Below the pieces are notes generated by a model that saw only the letters and a program-made list of their open reading frames with translations, did not search any database and had not been told where the DNA came from. The position numbers were made by a program, and so were the translations under genes. From Candidatus Gastranaerophilales bacterium (GTDB lineage: Bacteria > Cyanobacteriota > Vampirovibrionia > Gastranaerophilales > Gastranaerophilaceae), in contig CALUTP010000028.1 in NCBI GenBank assembly GCA_944323725.1, forward strand, positions 1-53,502: 53,502 bases of DNA, given 5' to 3'. Below, in pieces: positions 16,635 through 25,722 of this stretch. Within the stretch, counting starts at the first letter, position 1. Every line of letters begins with the position of its first letter.

Positions 16635-17312
16635 ATGATTCAATTCAGAGCTGTAACTAAAAAATATAAAAATGACCATTACGCATTAAAAAATATTAAT
16701 CTTGATATTTTATCAGGGGAATTTGTCTTTATAGTAGGAGCTTCTGGGGCTGGTAAATCTACTTTAATGAAACTTCTATATAATGAAGAACGCCCTACAA
16801 GCGGAACTGTTACTATTGGTGGTATTAATATCGCTAATTTATCAAATGACAAGGTTCCAAATTTAAGACGATGCATGGGAATTGTTTTCCAAGATTATAA
16901 ACTACTTCAAAATATGAGTATATATGATAATGTAGCATACGTAATCAGAACACTTGGTATAAGTTCTAGAGAAATTAATGCTCGTGTTGCTGGAGCTTTA
17001 AAAATTGTAGGTCTACACGATAAAATGCATGCTACCCCAGCGGAACTTTCTGGTGGAGAACAACAAAGAGTTGGTATTGCTAGAGCAATTGTTAATGGGC
17101 CTCCTCTTTTAATAGCTGATGAGCCTACTGGAAATTTAGATCCTAAAAATTCTTTAGAAATTATGCAAATATTAGATCAGATTAATCAAAGAGGCATTAC
17201 TGTTATAGTCTCTACGCATGATAATGCTATGGTAGATTATTTTAGAAAAAGAGTTATAACTCTTGATAAAGGTGAAGTTGTAAGGGATATTCAAGCAGGT
17301 ACTTATGAATAA
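16635..17312 (+). CDS. ftsE: Cell division ATP-binding protein FtsE
   Basis: The product is 225 residues, an ABC ATPase with Walker A GASGAGKST, Q-loop FQDYKLL, signature LSGGEQQR, Walker B LLIADEPT and the FtsE-typical GNLDPKNS. FtsE works with FtsX at the division site to activate peptidoglycan hydrolases. It overlaps ftsX by 8 bp. The ribosome site is AAGGAA just upstream of the ATG. Confidence 0.95.
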   Translation: MIQFRAVTKKYKNDHYALKNINLDILSGEFVFIVGASGAGKSTLMKLLYNEERPTSGTVTIGGINIANLSNDKVPNLRRCMGIVFQDYKLLQNMSIYDNVAYVIRTLGISSREINARVAGALKIVGLHDKMHATPAELSGGEQQRVGIARAIVNGPPLLIADEPTGNLDPKNSLEIMQILDQINQRGITVIVSTHDNAMVDYFRKRVITLDKGEVVRDIQAGTYE

Positions 17313-18213
17313 TCAAAAATCAAAAATAAAAAAGCAGGTAAAAAAACATATTCCAAAAGATTGGCTGTGTGAGTTAAGAATTTTATATAGACTTACAATG
17401 GAAACTTTTTATGATATAAAAAGGACTGGAATTGTTAATCTTGTTATTATTACAACAATGGCAGCTATTTTGACAATATTCGGTTCATTTTTTAGAACGG
17501 CAATGTCAATTTCCGCTTTTGCACATGAGTTAGGGAATGTTTTGGAAATTTCTGTTTATTTAAAATCTGGAACAGATTCCAATATAGCAAAAAATCGAAT
17601 AAAAGAATTTGAACATGTTGAAAATGTTAAAATTATTCCTAAGGATGTATCTTGGCAAAATTTAAGGAGAGAAATGAATTTACCAGATATTAGCAACCCA
17701 CTCCCTGATACATTGCATGTTAAAGTTGATAAGCCTGAAAATATTTCAACTGTTTTTAATAATATAAAAAAACTTAATTCAGTAGAAGATATGAGTTATG
17801 CTCAAGAACTATCCAAAAAAATTCAGACATTAAACCATGTTGTAAATACGATTACAATACTAGTAATAATTATAATGGGTATACTAACAATCACAATTAT
17901 AAATAATACTATCCAACTCGTAATTCAATCCAGAAAAGATGAAATCGAAATTATGAGATTAATGGGAGTATCTAACTGGTATATTAGGTTCCCTTTAATC
18001 ATGCAAGGTGCTTTCTACGGATTTACAGGGGCTGTCGTTGCGATAATCCCGTTAAATTTCGTTCAAACTGGGCTTAATAATATGCACCAGTTCTTCATTG
18101 TACCATCACCTGTATATGCTCAAAGTATTGTAATATTTACAATGTTTATGATGGCTATACTATTTGGAGCTGGAGGCAGCTTTTTATGTATCAAAAAACA
18201 CTTACAAGTGTAA
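17305..18213 (+). CDS. ftsX: Cell division protein FtsX
   Basis: The product is 302 residues. It has an N-terminal membrane helix (about 43-65), an external domain (about 75-165, VYLKSGTDSN...VENVKIIPKD), and three more helices near 178-200, 235-260 and 270-295; SRKDEIEIMRLMGVSNWYIRFPL is the conserved coupling loop. It is the membrane partner of FtsE. The start overlaps the end of ftsE, giving translational coupling. Confidence 0.94.
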   Translation: MNNQKSKIKKQVKKHIPKDWLCELRILYRLTMETFYDIKRTGIVNLVIITTMAAILTIFGSFFRTAMSISAFAHELGNVLEISVYLKSGTDSNIAKNRIKEFEHVENVKIIPKDVSWQNLRREMNLPDISNPLPDTLHVKVDKPENISTVFNNIKKLNSVEDMSYAQELSKKIQTLNHVVNTITILVIIIMGILTITIINNTIQLVIQSRKDEIEIMRLMGVSNWYIRFPLIMQGAFYGFTGAVVAIIPLNFVQTGLNNMHQFFIVPSPVYAQSIVIFTMFMMAILFGAGGSFLCIKKHLQV

Positions 18214-18220
18214 TTAAATT

Positions 18221-19438
18221 ATGAATAATATTTTATTAATCACAAATAACACATCTACTATAGAAACATTTGACGAGAAACTCATTTTATTAAGAGAATC
18301 TGATAAAATGTCTTATTGTAATTATGAAGATGCTCCTGACGTCGTATTTATGAACAAATATGACTTAGCAATTATACAGGAACATGAAAATAAAGAAAAA
18401 ACTCTTAATTTAATAAAATATATTAAAGATAAATGCAATAATATTATTCTTCTTATTAATAAATACAATAGAGACTTTGTGCTAAATGCATATGATGAAG
18501 GTATTGATGATTATGTTTCAATAAATGCAGATCCATCTGAAATACTTATTAGAGTAATTAATTGCATAAAAAAAACTAATTTAAAAAATGAAGTATTACA
18601 ATATAAAAGCTATTTAAAAGAATATGGCATAATTTCAAAAGATACAGACTTTATAAGTCCAAAATTTACACAGGATATATGTCAACTTGAATTAAATAAC
18701 TTTAAAGATAAAGGGGCTTTAATTATATTATCACCAGATGAAGATGGTAAAGCAAACTTTTCTGATGAGAACTTTGTATATGCAATAAAAAAATCAATTA
18801 GGCATGGAGATATAACAACCACCGCAAGCGGATCTAAATATTACATAATGCTCAATGAAACAGGTTTAAATGGCGCTATCGCAGTATATGAAAAGATAAA
18901 AAGCGAATTGAAAGATAAATTCACTATAAAAGCAGGAATATGTGAAATAAAAGGGAGAAAATTTTCTGATATTGAAAAAAAAGCACAATGTGCACTTTCA
19001 GATGCTATGATTAATAATCAGGAAATGGTTATTTTTGCAGATAAAAATGAAACTCTTGATGAATGGCTTGAACCACCTCAAATAAATGAAAAAAATTATA
19101 AATTATTTAAACAAATATTCAATAAAAAACTTGAAAAAGTTATTGCTCCAGTATTTTACAGATTACAAAAAAGTTATGAAGAAAAACTTTTTAATACAAA
19201 AATTGAACAATATACAAATGAAAATCAAAGTGTATTTAGCTTAAAACATCCAAAACAAGATAGCAAGTTAAAAATTGTATATCCAGGGTTTGCAAAGATT
19301 ATAATATATATTACACATTCAGGTCTAGATAGTCCAGAAAATAGTGAAATTTCAATACCATTAAACAAAATTACTCAAAAAGAGTTAATAAGAATAGTTG
19401 AAGATTTTATCAATGAATTTAAAAGAACAATAGATTAA
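18221..19438 (+). CDS. Degenerate receiver plus degenerate GGDEF protein
   Basis: The product is 405 residues. The first 120 have a receiver-like fold, but the phosphoacceptor position after YDLAII is Gln rather than Asp. Residues 160-285 follow the GGDEF pattern (GALIILSPDEDG, YAIKKSIRHGDITT, GAIAVYEKIKSEL, IKAGICEIKG, AQCALSDAM), but the GGDEF signature itself is replaced by SGSKYYIML (203-211). A C-terminal 100 residues are unrecognised. It is therefore unlikely to make c-di-GMP and may be a signalling scaffold or a nucleotide sensor. It starts 7 bp after ftsX without a clear ribosome site and lies in that operon, so a role near cell division or envelope control is inferred. Confidence 0.65.
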   Translation: MNNILLITNNTSTIETFDEKLILLRESDKMSYCNYEDAPDVVFMNKYDLAIIQEHENKEKTLNLIKYIKDKCNNIILLINKYNRDFVLNAYDEGIDDYVSINADPSEILIRVINCIKKTNLKNEVLQYKSYLKEYGIISKDTDFISPKFTQDICQLELNNFKDKGALIILSPDEDGKANFSDENFVYAIKKSIRHGDITTTASGSKYYIMLNETGLNGAIAVYEKIKSELKDKFTIKAGICEIKGRKFSDIEKKAQCALSDAMINNQEMVIFADKNETLDEWLEPPQINEKNYKLFKQIFNKKLEKVIAPVFYRLQKSYEEKLFNTKIEQYTNENQSVFSLKHPKQDSKLKIVYPGFAKIIIYITHSGLDSPENSEISIPLNKITQKELIRIVEDFINEFKRTID

Positions 19439-19448
19439 GGAGAAAAAG

Positions 19449-19994
19449 ATGAATACACTATCAGCAAAAGATAGTCTTGTAATGATTATTGATATTCAAG
19501 AACGATTAGTTGGAGCTTTAGATAAGGATATTGTTGTAACAAGAGCAGTCAAAATTGCCAGTGCTGCAAAGACTTTAGGAATTCCTATTCTTGTAACAGA
19601 GCAATACCCAAAAGGACTTGGAAATACTGTTCCCAAATTAAAAGCAGTATTACCTGAAAATACACAAATAATTGAAAAAACAAACTTTAATGCTCTTTTA
19701 GAAGAAGGATTGTCTGAAAAAATAGCAAGCTATGGGAAAAAACAAATTGTTTTATTTGGTATAGAAACTCATATCTGTGTACATCAAACAGCTGCTGCGC
19801 TAATTGAAGCAGGTTATGACGTATATATTATCAAAGATGCTTGTGCAAGCCGTAATAAATATGAATTCAAGCAAGGAATTGACATTATGCAACAAAACGG
19901 AGCAAAAATTTCTTGTGTAGAAATTGCATTATTTGAATGGCTAAAAGGAGCTAAAAATCCAAAATTCAAAGAAGTCCAAGCACTTATTAAATAA
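19449..19994 (+). CDS. Isochorismatase-family cysteine hydrolase
   Basis: The product is 181 residues. The D-K-C triad is visible: VMIIDIQE (D15), IIEKTNF (K77) and GIETHICVHQTA (C110). The family hydrolyses amides or enol ethers, for example nicotinamide-like compounds; the true substrate is not shown. AAGGAG lies 7 nt before the ATG. It is the last gene of the operon that starts at 15659, 10 bp behind the degenerate GGDEF gene. Confidence 0.9.
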   Translation: MNTLSAKDSLVMIIDIQERLVGALDKDIVVTRAVKIASAAKTLGIPILVTEQYPKGLGNTVPKLKAVLPENTQIIEKTNFNALLEEGLSEKIASYGKKQIVLFGIETHICVHQTAAALIEAGYDVYIIKDACASRNKYEFKQGIDIMQQNGAKISCVEIALFEWLKGAKNPKFKEVQALIK

Positions 19995-20023
19995 AAATAT
20001 GGGGAAACCTTTATTTTATAAAA

Positions 20024-20704
20024 TTACCAAGGGTAATCATCTTTAAATTCCCAACCATCGGCAATAATTTTTGCTGCACAATCATTATAATTTCCATGAC
20101 TACTCAAACTACAATCAATATCCTTGTATTCTACATCATAATGATATGGTCTCAACATTTTCCCATCTTTCAATGTAAAAATAAAAACATCTTTACCTAA
20201 TACATTAGGTTTCTTTGGACCGTTTATATCAACATAAAAAAATAAAGCAGTTTGATATAAATCATCCCCTTCTAAATATGTATTTCTAGGACTAAAAATA
20301 AATGTTCCATCTGCAAGTATAAAAAGTATACGACTATTTCCACTAAGAAGCTGCCATTCTAACCTATTTCCACTTAAGTTATTCCAAGGATAATTGGACA
20401 CATAGCCACAATCAGTCGCTTTTTGGCAAATTTTAGGTCCTTTATAATAAGGCTTCCAGTACTTGTTAAAATATTCATTCATATCACTTATTTGCTCACC
20501 TATTGGCCAAGTTGATATATCACCATTATCAATTTCTGACTGCTTTATACCTTGAGATAATACACTATACGCTTTCTTTAATCTAGCTATCGTTTCAAGT
20601 TTTTCAGTTTTAGCAAGAATAGCAGGTAGAGTTAAGGCAGCAATGATACCTATTATACCTAAAGTAATAAGCACTTCTGCTAATGTAAAGCCAAGTTTTT
20701 TCAT
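20024..20704 (-). CDS. Prepilin-like protein of cassette B
   Basis: The product is 226 residues. The N-terminus MKKLG|FTLAEVLITLGIIGI has the canonical Gly before the cleavage point and Glu at +5. The globular part has Cys pairs (KICQKATDCGY, DIDCSLSS...DCAAKII), a FYVDINGPKKPNVLGKDVFIF block like the one in prepilin A, and ends in KDDYPW. The ribosome site AAGGAGG is excellent. It is divergent from an XRE gene 124 bp away and convergent with the isochorismatase-fold gene. Confidence 0.9.
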   Translation of the reverse strand: MKKLGFTLAEVLITLGIIGIIAALTLPAILAKTEKLETIARLKKAYSVLSQGIKQSEIDNGDISTWPIGEQISDMNEYFNKYWKPYYKGPKICQKATDCGYVSNYPWNNLSGNRLEWQLLSGNSRILFILADGTFIFSPRNTYLEGDDLYQTALFFYVDINGPKKPNVLGKDVFIFTLKDGKMLRPYHYDVEYKDIDCSLSSHGNYNDCAAKIIADGWEFKDDYPW

Positions 20705-20777
20705 ATACCCTCCTTACTTTTATTATAATTAAACACCAATAAATATTCAATATATTATTCGTTTTAAGCAACATTTT

Positions 20778-20805
20778 GTTACTAATAGTATGTGTAACTA
20801 ATAGT
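20778..20805. repeat. Direct repeat GTxACTAATAGT, candidate operator of cassette B
   Basis: GTTACTAATAGT (20778-20789) and GTAACTAATAGT (20794-20805) differ at one base and are 16 bp apart start to start. They lie in the divergent space between prepilin B and its XRE gene, just upstream of the XRE -10 box. The spacing would place two protein subunits about one and a half helical turns apart. Confidence 0.6.
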
Positions 20806-20816
20806 CGCATATTTTG

Positions 20817-20822
20817 TAAAAT
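20817..20822 (+). promoter_or_regulatory. -10 box of the cassette B XRE gene, leaderless arrangement
   Basis: TAAAAT ends 6 nt before the ATG at 20829 and no ribosome site is present. Confidence 0.5.
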
Positions 20823-20828
20823 AAAGCT

Positions 20829-21047
20829 ATGAATACAAAAATACTTGAAAATTTCGGTAAAATAGTTAAATTAAAACGCAAAATTTCAGGACTTTCTCAA
20901 GAGGACCTTGCTGAAAAATTAGGTATTCATAGAACATATATGAGTTTTATAGAAAGAGGAATGCGAAATCCAAGTCTTTTAATGATATTTAAAATTTCAA
21001 GAGCATTGAAAATAAAATTACCTGAATTATTCGAATTTGATAAATAA
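20829..21047 (+). CDS. Small XRE-family HTH regulator of cassette B
   Basis: The product is 72 residues, a single HTH_3 domain: FGKIVKLKRKISGLSQEDLAEKL, then GIHRTYMSFIERGMRNPSLL. The domain is closest in style to small phage or restriction-modification control proteins, but no such gene is beside it. It is divergent from prepilin B. Its stop (21045-21047) touches the stop of convergent ribF with no base between. Confidence 0.9.
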   Translation: MNTKILENFGKIVKLKRKISGLSQEDLAEKLGIHRTYMSFIERGMRNPSLLMIFKISRALKIKLPELFEFDK

Positions 21048-21944
21048 TTATATGCTCTGAATATCAAGATTAATCTGAGCTTTTAATTCATCAAGCGAAT
21101 TAAATTTTCTTTCTGCTCTTATCATTTTTAAAAATGATACAGAAATTTCTTCCCCATAAATATCTTTATTAAAATCAAGAATATGAGTTTCTAAAGAACA
21201 GCTATTGGCATTTGAAACAGTAGGTCTCATACCAAAATTAGTAATTCCCCTATACTTTTTCCCAGAATAATTAACAATTACTGAATACACACCAAATGGC
21301 AAAACAATCAATTCAGGAGGATATAATAAATTAGCAGTTCGAAAACCTATTTTACGTCCTAATTGCTGACCCTTGATAACTTTACCAGAAATCGTAAAAT
21401 TATACCCTAACATTTCATTAGCATTTTGAATTTGACCGTCAGATAAGGAATTTCTGATAGCAGTACTGCTTATTGTTTCACTAAAAACCCTTTGAGGAGG
21501 GATTTCACAATAGACATATCCATATTCAGATTGTTTTTCTGACAATAAATCTACTCCACCAGATTTTTTAGAACCGAAATAATGATTAAATCCCGTTGAA
21601 ATCGATTTTGGAGCGAAATTATCTATTAAAATATTTTTTAAATAATCCTCAGCTGAAAGCATACATAAATTTGCATTAAAATCTAAAATATAAACATAAT
21701 CAACACCTAGAGCTTCTAGGTGTTTCAACCTATCTTTACGTGTCAAAATATACTTAGGACAAACTCCATAAAAAAAACAGCATGGATGATCTTTAAAAGT
21801 AATAACCGCAGATTTATTACCATTTTGCTTAGCAAAATTCACCGCACTTGAAATGACTCTTTGATGACCTAAATGAACTCCATCAAAATAGCCTAGCGCT
21901 AATGATAAATTCGGGTTTTTATTTAACTCAGTATAAATCTGCAT
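21048..21944 (-). CDS. ribF: Bifunctional riboflavin kinase / FAD synthetase
   Basis: The product is 298 residues from the ATG at 21944. An upstream in-frame TTG (21962) overlaps the -10 box and is unlikely. The adenylyltransferase domain has LALGYFDGVHLGHQ and SSTAIRNSL; the C-terminal flavokinase domain has GRKIGFRTANL and KYRGITNFGMRPTV, ending with the usual FLKMIRAERKF. The flavokinase motif normally reads GFPTAN; here Pro is Arg. The enzyme makes FMN and FAD from riboflavin. A TATAAT box exactly 6 nt before the ATG indicates a leaderless mRNA. Confidence 0.93.
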   Translation of the reverse strand: MQIYTELNKNPNLSLALGYFDGVHLGHQRVISSAVNFAKQNGNKSAVITFKDHPCCFFYGVCPKYILTRKDRLKHLEALGVDYVYILDFNANLCMLSAEDYLKNILIDNFAPKSISTGFNHYFGSKKSGGVDLLSEKQSEYGYVYCEIPPQRVFSETISSTAIRNSLSDGQIQNANEMLGYNFTISGKVIKGQQLGRKIGFRTANLLYPPELIVLPFGVYSVIVNYSGKKYRGITNFGMRPTVSNANSCSLETHILDFNKDIYGEEISVSFLKMIRAERKFNSLDELKAQINLDIQSI

Positions 21945-21950
21945 AAATTT

Positions 21951-21956
21951 ATTATA
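21951..21956 (-). promoter_or_regulatory. -10 box of ribF, leaderless arrangement
   Basis: Minus-strand TATAAT is followed by 6 nt and then the ATG at 21944. It argues for that start over the upstream TTG. Confidence 0.6.
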
Positions 21957-22033
21957 ATACAAATTAATATAACTTCATATTTTATTAAAAAATTTTTATT
22001 ATGATTATTGTATTTATAAGAAAAGGAGTATTT

Positions 22034-22411
22034 ATGGAAATTGGTAAAATTCAAAATAACAAAAAATCAAATAGTATATTGACATTCTCTGGAGGAGGGC
22101 ATCATCCAAGACGCTTTTCCTCACTAATGAACTATCTTTACAAAAAAACAATCGCACAAAATCCAGATATGTTTGAATCAATAAATACTATTAGTATAAG
22201 TACAAAACTTGATAATGGTAAAGATATTACAGGTACAGCAAATTTTTCTAATGGACAATATATAGGACTTACCCTTGACAAAAAGAATAAAGCTTTAAAA
22301 ACGAAATTTATACAAACTATATTGGATAAATACATAAATAAAATTTCGAGTAAAAGTGTTAAAGAAAAAATTGCAAGAAATAAACAAAATGAGCTAAAAA
22401 GAAGCTTTTAA
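22034..22411 (+). CDS. Small protein of unknown function
   Basis: The product is 125 residues from the ATG with AAAGGAG upstream; an ATG at 22001 lacks a ribosome site. The N-terminus MEIGKIQNNKKSN...LTFSGG is polar and without export signal, similar in style to the N-termini of the proteins at 2729 and 32909. The rest is basic, with a predicted strand-rich middle (STKLDNGKDITGTANF) and a helical, Lys-rich end. No family is recognised. The same frame remains open beyond the TAA for 47 codons and encodes a hydrophobic segment, so this may be a truncated version of a longer protein. Confidence 0.6.
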   Translation: MEIGKIQNNKKSNSILTFSGGGHHPRRFSSLMNYLYKKTIAQNPDMFESINTISISTKLDNGKDITGTANFSNGQYIGLTLDKKNKALKTKFIQTILDKYINKISSKSVKEKIARNKQNELKRSF

Positions 22412-22516
22412 AATATATTTTTTGGTTATAACGTACCAAAAACATTTTGGAATATGGCTGTAAGAGTCATAACTGTAGGTATACTTACTGCTAGTGCTAA
22501 AGCTATCAGTCAGCAT
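22412..22516 (+). other. In-frame extension after a stop codon, possible remnant of a membrane tail
   Basis: Directly after the TAA of the preceding gene the frame continues without interruption and reads NVPKTFWNMAVRVITVGILTA and a basic end SQHKK before running into a terminator. The hydrophobic run followed by Lys/His looks like a membrane helix. A nonsense mutation that cut the tail off is the simplest reading. An ATG at 22454 could also start a tiny peptide, but no ribosome site is seen. Confidence 0.4.
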
Positions 22517-22547
22517 AAAAAAAGCTCGGAAATTCCGAGCTTTTTTT
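22517..22547. terminator. Bidirectional terminator before aspS end
   Basis: GCTCGGAA/TTCCGAGC (22524-22531, 22533-22540) is flanked by seven As and seven Ts. It serves the plus-strand small gene and the minus-strand aspS, whose stop overlaps it. Confidence 0.92.
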
Positions 22548-24324
22548 ATTTATGAGTTACTGTACTTTTTAAATGAAGTTCTCTTAATTGCTGCAAAGAA
22601 GCTTCTCCAGGCGCATCACTCATCAAGTCTTTTGCACCTGAGTTTTTAGGAAATGCTATTACATCACGAATAGAATCAGTTCTTGCAAGCAGTGCTACAA
22701 GTCTATCTAATCCGATAGCAAGACCAGCATGTGGCGGAGTACCATATTGCAGAGCATTTACCATAAATCCGAATTTCTCTTTAGCTTCTTCTTCAGTCAA
22801 ACCAAGTGCCTTAAATATTGCAGATTGAACCTCTGAAGAATGTATTCTCACAGATCCACCACCCAACTCAGTACCATTATATACGATATCATAAGCGATA
22901 GATTTAACATTACCCAAATCACCGGATTTTAGTTTGTCTAAATCCTCAATACAAGGAGATGTGAATGGGTGGTGCATAGCCATAAATCTATTTTCTTCAT
23001 CACTCCATTCAAACATAGGAAAATCTACAACCCATAATAAATTATGTTTACTTTCATCAATTAAATTCAATGACTTACCAAAATGAAGTCTTAATCTACC
23101 CATAATATCGTAAACTAATTTTGGTTTATCTGCGACAAAGAAGATAATATCACCAGCTTCAGCACCTGCTCTTTCCTGAATAGCTTTTGCTTGTTCTTCA
23201 GTCACAAACTTCAATACAGGAGATTTAGCTGTACCATCTTCATTATAAATAATATTAGCTAAAGCTTTAGCTCCAAATGACACTGCAAGTTTTGTAATAT
23301 CATCAATATCTTTTCTTGAATATTTAGCCCCGCCTGGAACTCTTATACCTCTAACTATTCCACCATTTTGAAGAGTCTTTTTAACTATATCAAAATTTGA
23401 TTCAAGAATAATATCTCCAATATCAAATAATTCAAGCCCAAAACGAGTATCAGGCTTATCTGAACCGAATCTATCCATAGCTTCCTGCCAAGACATTTGA
23501 ATGAATGGAGGTTTTACCTCAACTCCGGCAGCTTTAAATGTATCAACTATAAGACCTTCTACAACTCGGATTACATCCTGCTGTTCTACAAATGACATTT
23601 CTATGTCAATTTGTGTAAATTCTGGCTGTCTATCCGCACGTAAGTCTTCATCTCTAAAACATTTTGCAATTTGATAATATCTTTCAATACCACCTACCAT
23701 CAATAATTGTTTAAAAATTTGAGGAGATTGCGGCAATGCATAAAATTTGCCTTCCTGAACTCTAGATGGAACCAAATAATCCCTCGCACCTTCCGGTGTA
23801 GTTTTAATTAAAATAGGAGTCTCTACTTCCAAGAAATCAAGATTATTCATATAATTTCTCGCAGCTTGAACTATTTTGTGACGAAGTACAAGTTTATCTT
23901 TCATTGCATCACGTCTTATGTCAAGATATCTATATTTTAGACGAATATCTTCTGAAACATTCTCATCATCTAATACAAACGGCAAAGTTTTTGCTTCTGA
24001 AAGGATCTCAATACTTTCAGGATACATTTCTACCTGTCCTGTAGGATATTTTTCATTATAAGTTTCTTCTGGTCGTTTTGAAACTCTACCTTTTACTGTA
24101 ATAACATATTCTGTTCTTACTTTTTCCAATATTTTGTGAACTTGAGGATTAATCTGAGGATTAGCTACAATCTGGAAAAACCCACTTCTATCTCTCAATT
24201 CCACGAATAAAATTCCGCCTAAATCTCTGATTGTTGATGCCCAGCCTGATAAAACCACTTCTTCATCCAGGTTATTCAAGTTAAGCTCTCCACAATTATG
24301 TGATTTCATTCTTGTTTTAATCAT
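22546..24324 (-). CDS. aspS: Aspartyl-tRNA synthetase
   Basis: The product is 592 residues, the bacterial type with a GAD insertion. The N-terminal OB-fold (VVLSGWASTIRDLGGILFVELRDRSG) binds the anticodon. Class II motif 2 is FRDEDLRADRQPEFTQIDIEMSF-like, seen near residue 215, and motif 3 is GLAIGLDRLVALL near residue 550. It charges tRNA-Asp; whether it also charges tRNA-Asn is not decided here. Start ATG with AAGGAAAA upstream. It is transcribed alone. Confidence 0.96.
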   Translation of the reverse strand: MIKTRMKSHNCGELNLNNLDEEVVLSGWASTIRDLGGILFVELRDRSGFFQIVANPQINPQVHKILEKVRTEYVITVKGRVSKRPEETYNEKYPTGQVEMYPESIEILSEAKTLPFVLDDENVSEDIRLKYRYLDIRRDAMKDKLVLRHKIVQAARNYMNNLDFLEVETPILIKTTPEGARDYLVPSRVQEGKFYALPQSPQIFKQLLMVGGIERYYQIAKCFRDEDLRADRQPEFTQIDIEMSFVEQQDVIRVVEGLIVDTFKAAGVEVKPPFIQMSWQEAMDRFGSDKPDTRFGLELFDIGDIILESNFDIVKKTLQNGGIVRGIRVPGGAKYSRKDIDDITKLAVSFGAKALANIIYNEDGTAKSPVLKFVTEEQAKAIQERAGAEAGDIIFFVADKPKLVYDIMGRLRLHFGKSLNLIDESKHNLLWVVDFPMFEWSDEENRFMAMHHPFTSPCIEDLDKLKSGDLGNVKSIAYDIVYNGTELGGGSVRIHSSEVQSAIFKALGLTEEEAKEKFGFMVNALQYGTPPHAGLAIGLDRLVALLARTDSIRDVIAFPKNSGAKDLMSDAPGEASLQQLRELHLKSTVTHK

Positions 24325-24414
24325 TTTATTTTCCTTTTCTAGTAAATGTCTGTTAATATTCTAACAAAAACATAAAAAATAAGTTAGTTTTTTTATATTT
24401 TTACAAAATAATTA

Positions 24415-25665
24415 TTAATAAAACAGATGAATTACCCAACGCATATGATAAGTTTTCAATAGCATCCATGAAGAATATAAAAGAAGCATAAAAATATATA
24501 CGATTGAAAATATTTTATAACTATTTTGAAAATTTTTTGAGAATATACTTTTATTTTGTGCAAATACTAAAAATACAAAAGGTAGTAATGAAATTAAATA
24601 TCTCCCCTGAAAACCTGCAATTTTATATGTATTTACTGGAGTCCAAGTTATATATAAAATACAATGAAGCATTGTCAAAAATAAAAATATAACAAATATT
24701 GAAATAAGTCTTTGTGAATTTGAAATTTTCTTCTCTGGTAATGCAAAAAACGAAAATAAAAAGACTAAAACTGTAATAATATAAACTGGCATAGCTAATC
24801 GAATATTAAGAAATCCTAAAATACCAATACAACTCCTTATATAATAAAAACAATTATATATAAGAGCTTTTACATATAAAATTATAAAATCAAAAGGATT
24901 ATGCAATAATAAATATTTATGATAATCCGGAGAAGCTTCTGGATTATAAAATGGAAGATTTATAGCACCCCAAAACGACATCAAAATAAATGCTAATCCT
25001 AAACAAAAAAATGCAAACAAATATTTATGTCTTTTAATAGGTAAGAAAAAGAATAGAAATATTGGGTAAATCGCACCTTTAGTAAATGCACTTAATATAG
25101 ACATTAATATAAGCAATACATAATCATACTTTTCAAGCTTATCTTTCTCATAAATAAGCCTAAAAATATATGCAAAAAATAAAAATGAGAATGCATTATT
25201 AAAAGCATCCGCAGATAACGACATTCCAACAAATACAGACATTGGTAAAAGCCCTGCAAATAAAAAATGATATTTAAATACAGGTGTTATTTTAATAGCT
25301 AAAGCAATTAAAATAAGCCACATAAGAAAATTAAAAATTCTGCCCATATAAAACATTACAGCACCACCCCAATGCTTTCCAACATTCAAACCTAAGGCAG
25401 AAAAGGTATATAAAGTAGGAGGATAACCAGTAACTTGATACACTTCGTTTGGACGAATTAAAGCAAATTGTTTTTTTATATATTTATCACATTCAACATT
25501 TTGAGCAGGTTCCTTATTATAAAAAATTCCATCAGCAACTTCACATGCCCTCAATAGATGAGAAGACTCATCAGGAACTTTATATGGAGGGGTTAAAAAC
25601 ATGAAAATTATTCCAAAAATAAAAGCTAAAATTATAAATATAATTTCTGGTTTCTTAATCAACAT
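24415..25665 (-). CDS. DUF2142-family multi-pass membrane protein
   Basis: The product is 416 residues with about 10-11 hydrophobic segments. The family marks are TPPYKVPDESSHLLRACEVADG near residue 26, TGYPPTLYTFSALGL, SLSADAFNNAFSFLF, and the C-terminal FQGRYLISLLPF. DUF2142 proteins are GT-C-like membrane proteins linked with surface polysaccharides; the reaction is not established. SD TAGGA lies before the ATG. No sugar genes are adjacent. It follows the SPFH gene on the same strand after a terminator, so it is transcribed separately. Confidence 0.82.
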   Translation of the reverse strand: MLIKKPEIIFIILAFIFGIIFMFLTPPYKVPDESSHLLRACEVADGIFYNKEPAQNVECDKYIKKQFALIRPNEVYQVTGYPPTLYTFSALGLNVGKHWGGAVMFYMGRIFNFLMWLILIALAIKITPVFKYHFLFAGLLPMSVFVGMSLSADAFNNAFSFLFFAYIFRLIYEKDKLEKYDYVLLILMSILSAFTKGAIYPIFLFFFLPIKRHKYLFAFFCLGLAFILMSFWGAINLPFYNPEASPDYHKYLLLHNPFDFIILYVKALIYNCFYYIRSCIGILGFLNIRLAMPVYIITVLVFLFSFFALPEKKISNSQRLISIFVIFLFLTMLHCILYITWTPVNTYKIAGFQGRYLISLLPFVFLVFAQNKSIFSKNFQNSYKIFSIVYIFMLLLYSSWMLLKTYHMRWVIHLFY

Positions 25666-25675
25666 ATCAAAATCC

Positions 25676-25704
25676 TAAAAAATAGGGCGAAAATATCCGC
25701 CCTA
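25676..25704 (-). terminator. Terminator after the nfeD-SPFH pair
   Basis: On the minus strand TAGGGCG pairs with CGCCCTA (25683-25689, 25698-25704) and a run of Ts follows (25677-25682). It lies between the SPFH stop and the DUF2142 start. Confidence 0.85.
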
Positions 25705-25722
25705 AAAAGTTATATTAACAGT

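Noticed and set aside
21945-21962. TTG start giving a six-residue longer RibF
   Set aside because: The TTG overlaps the -10 region and the ATG at 21944 sits 6 nt after TATAAT.
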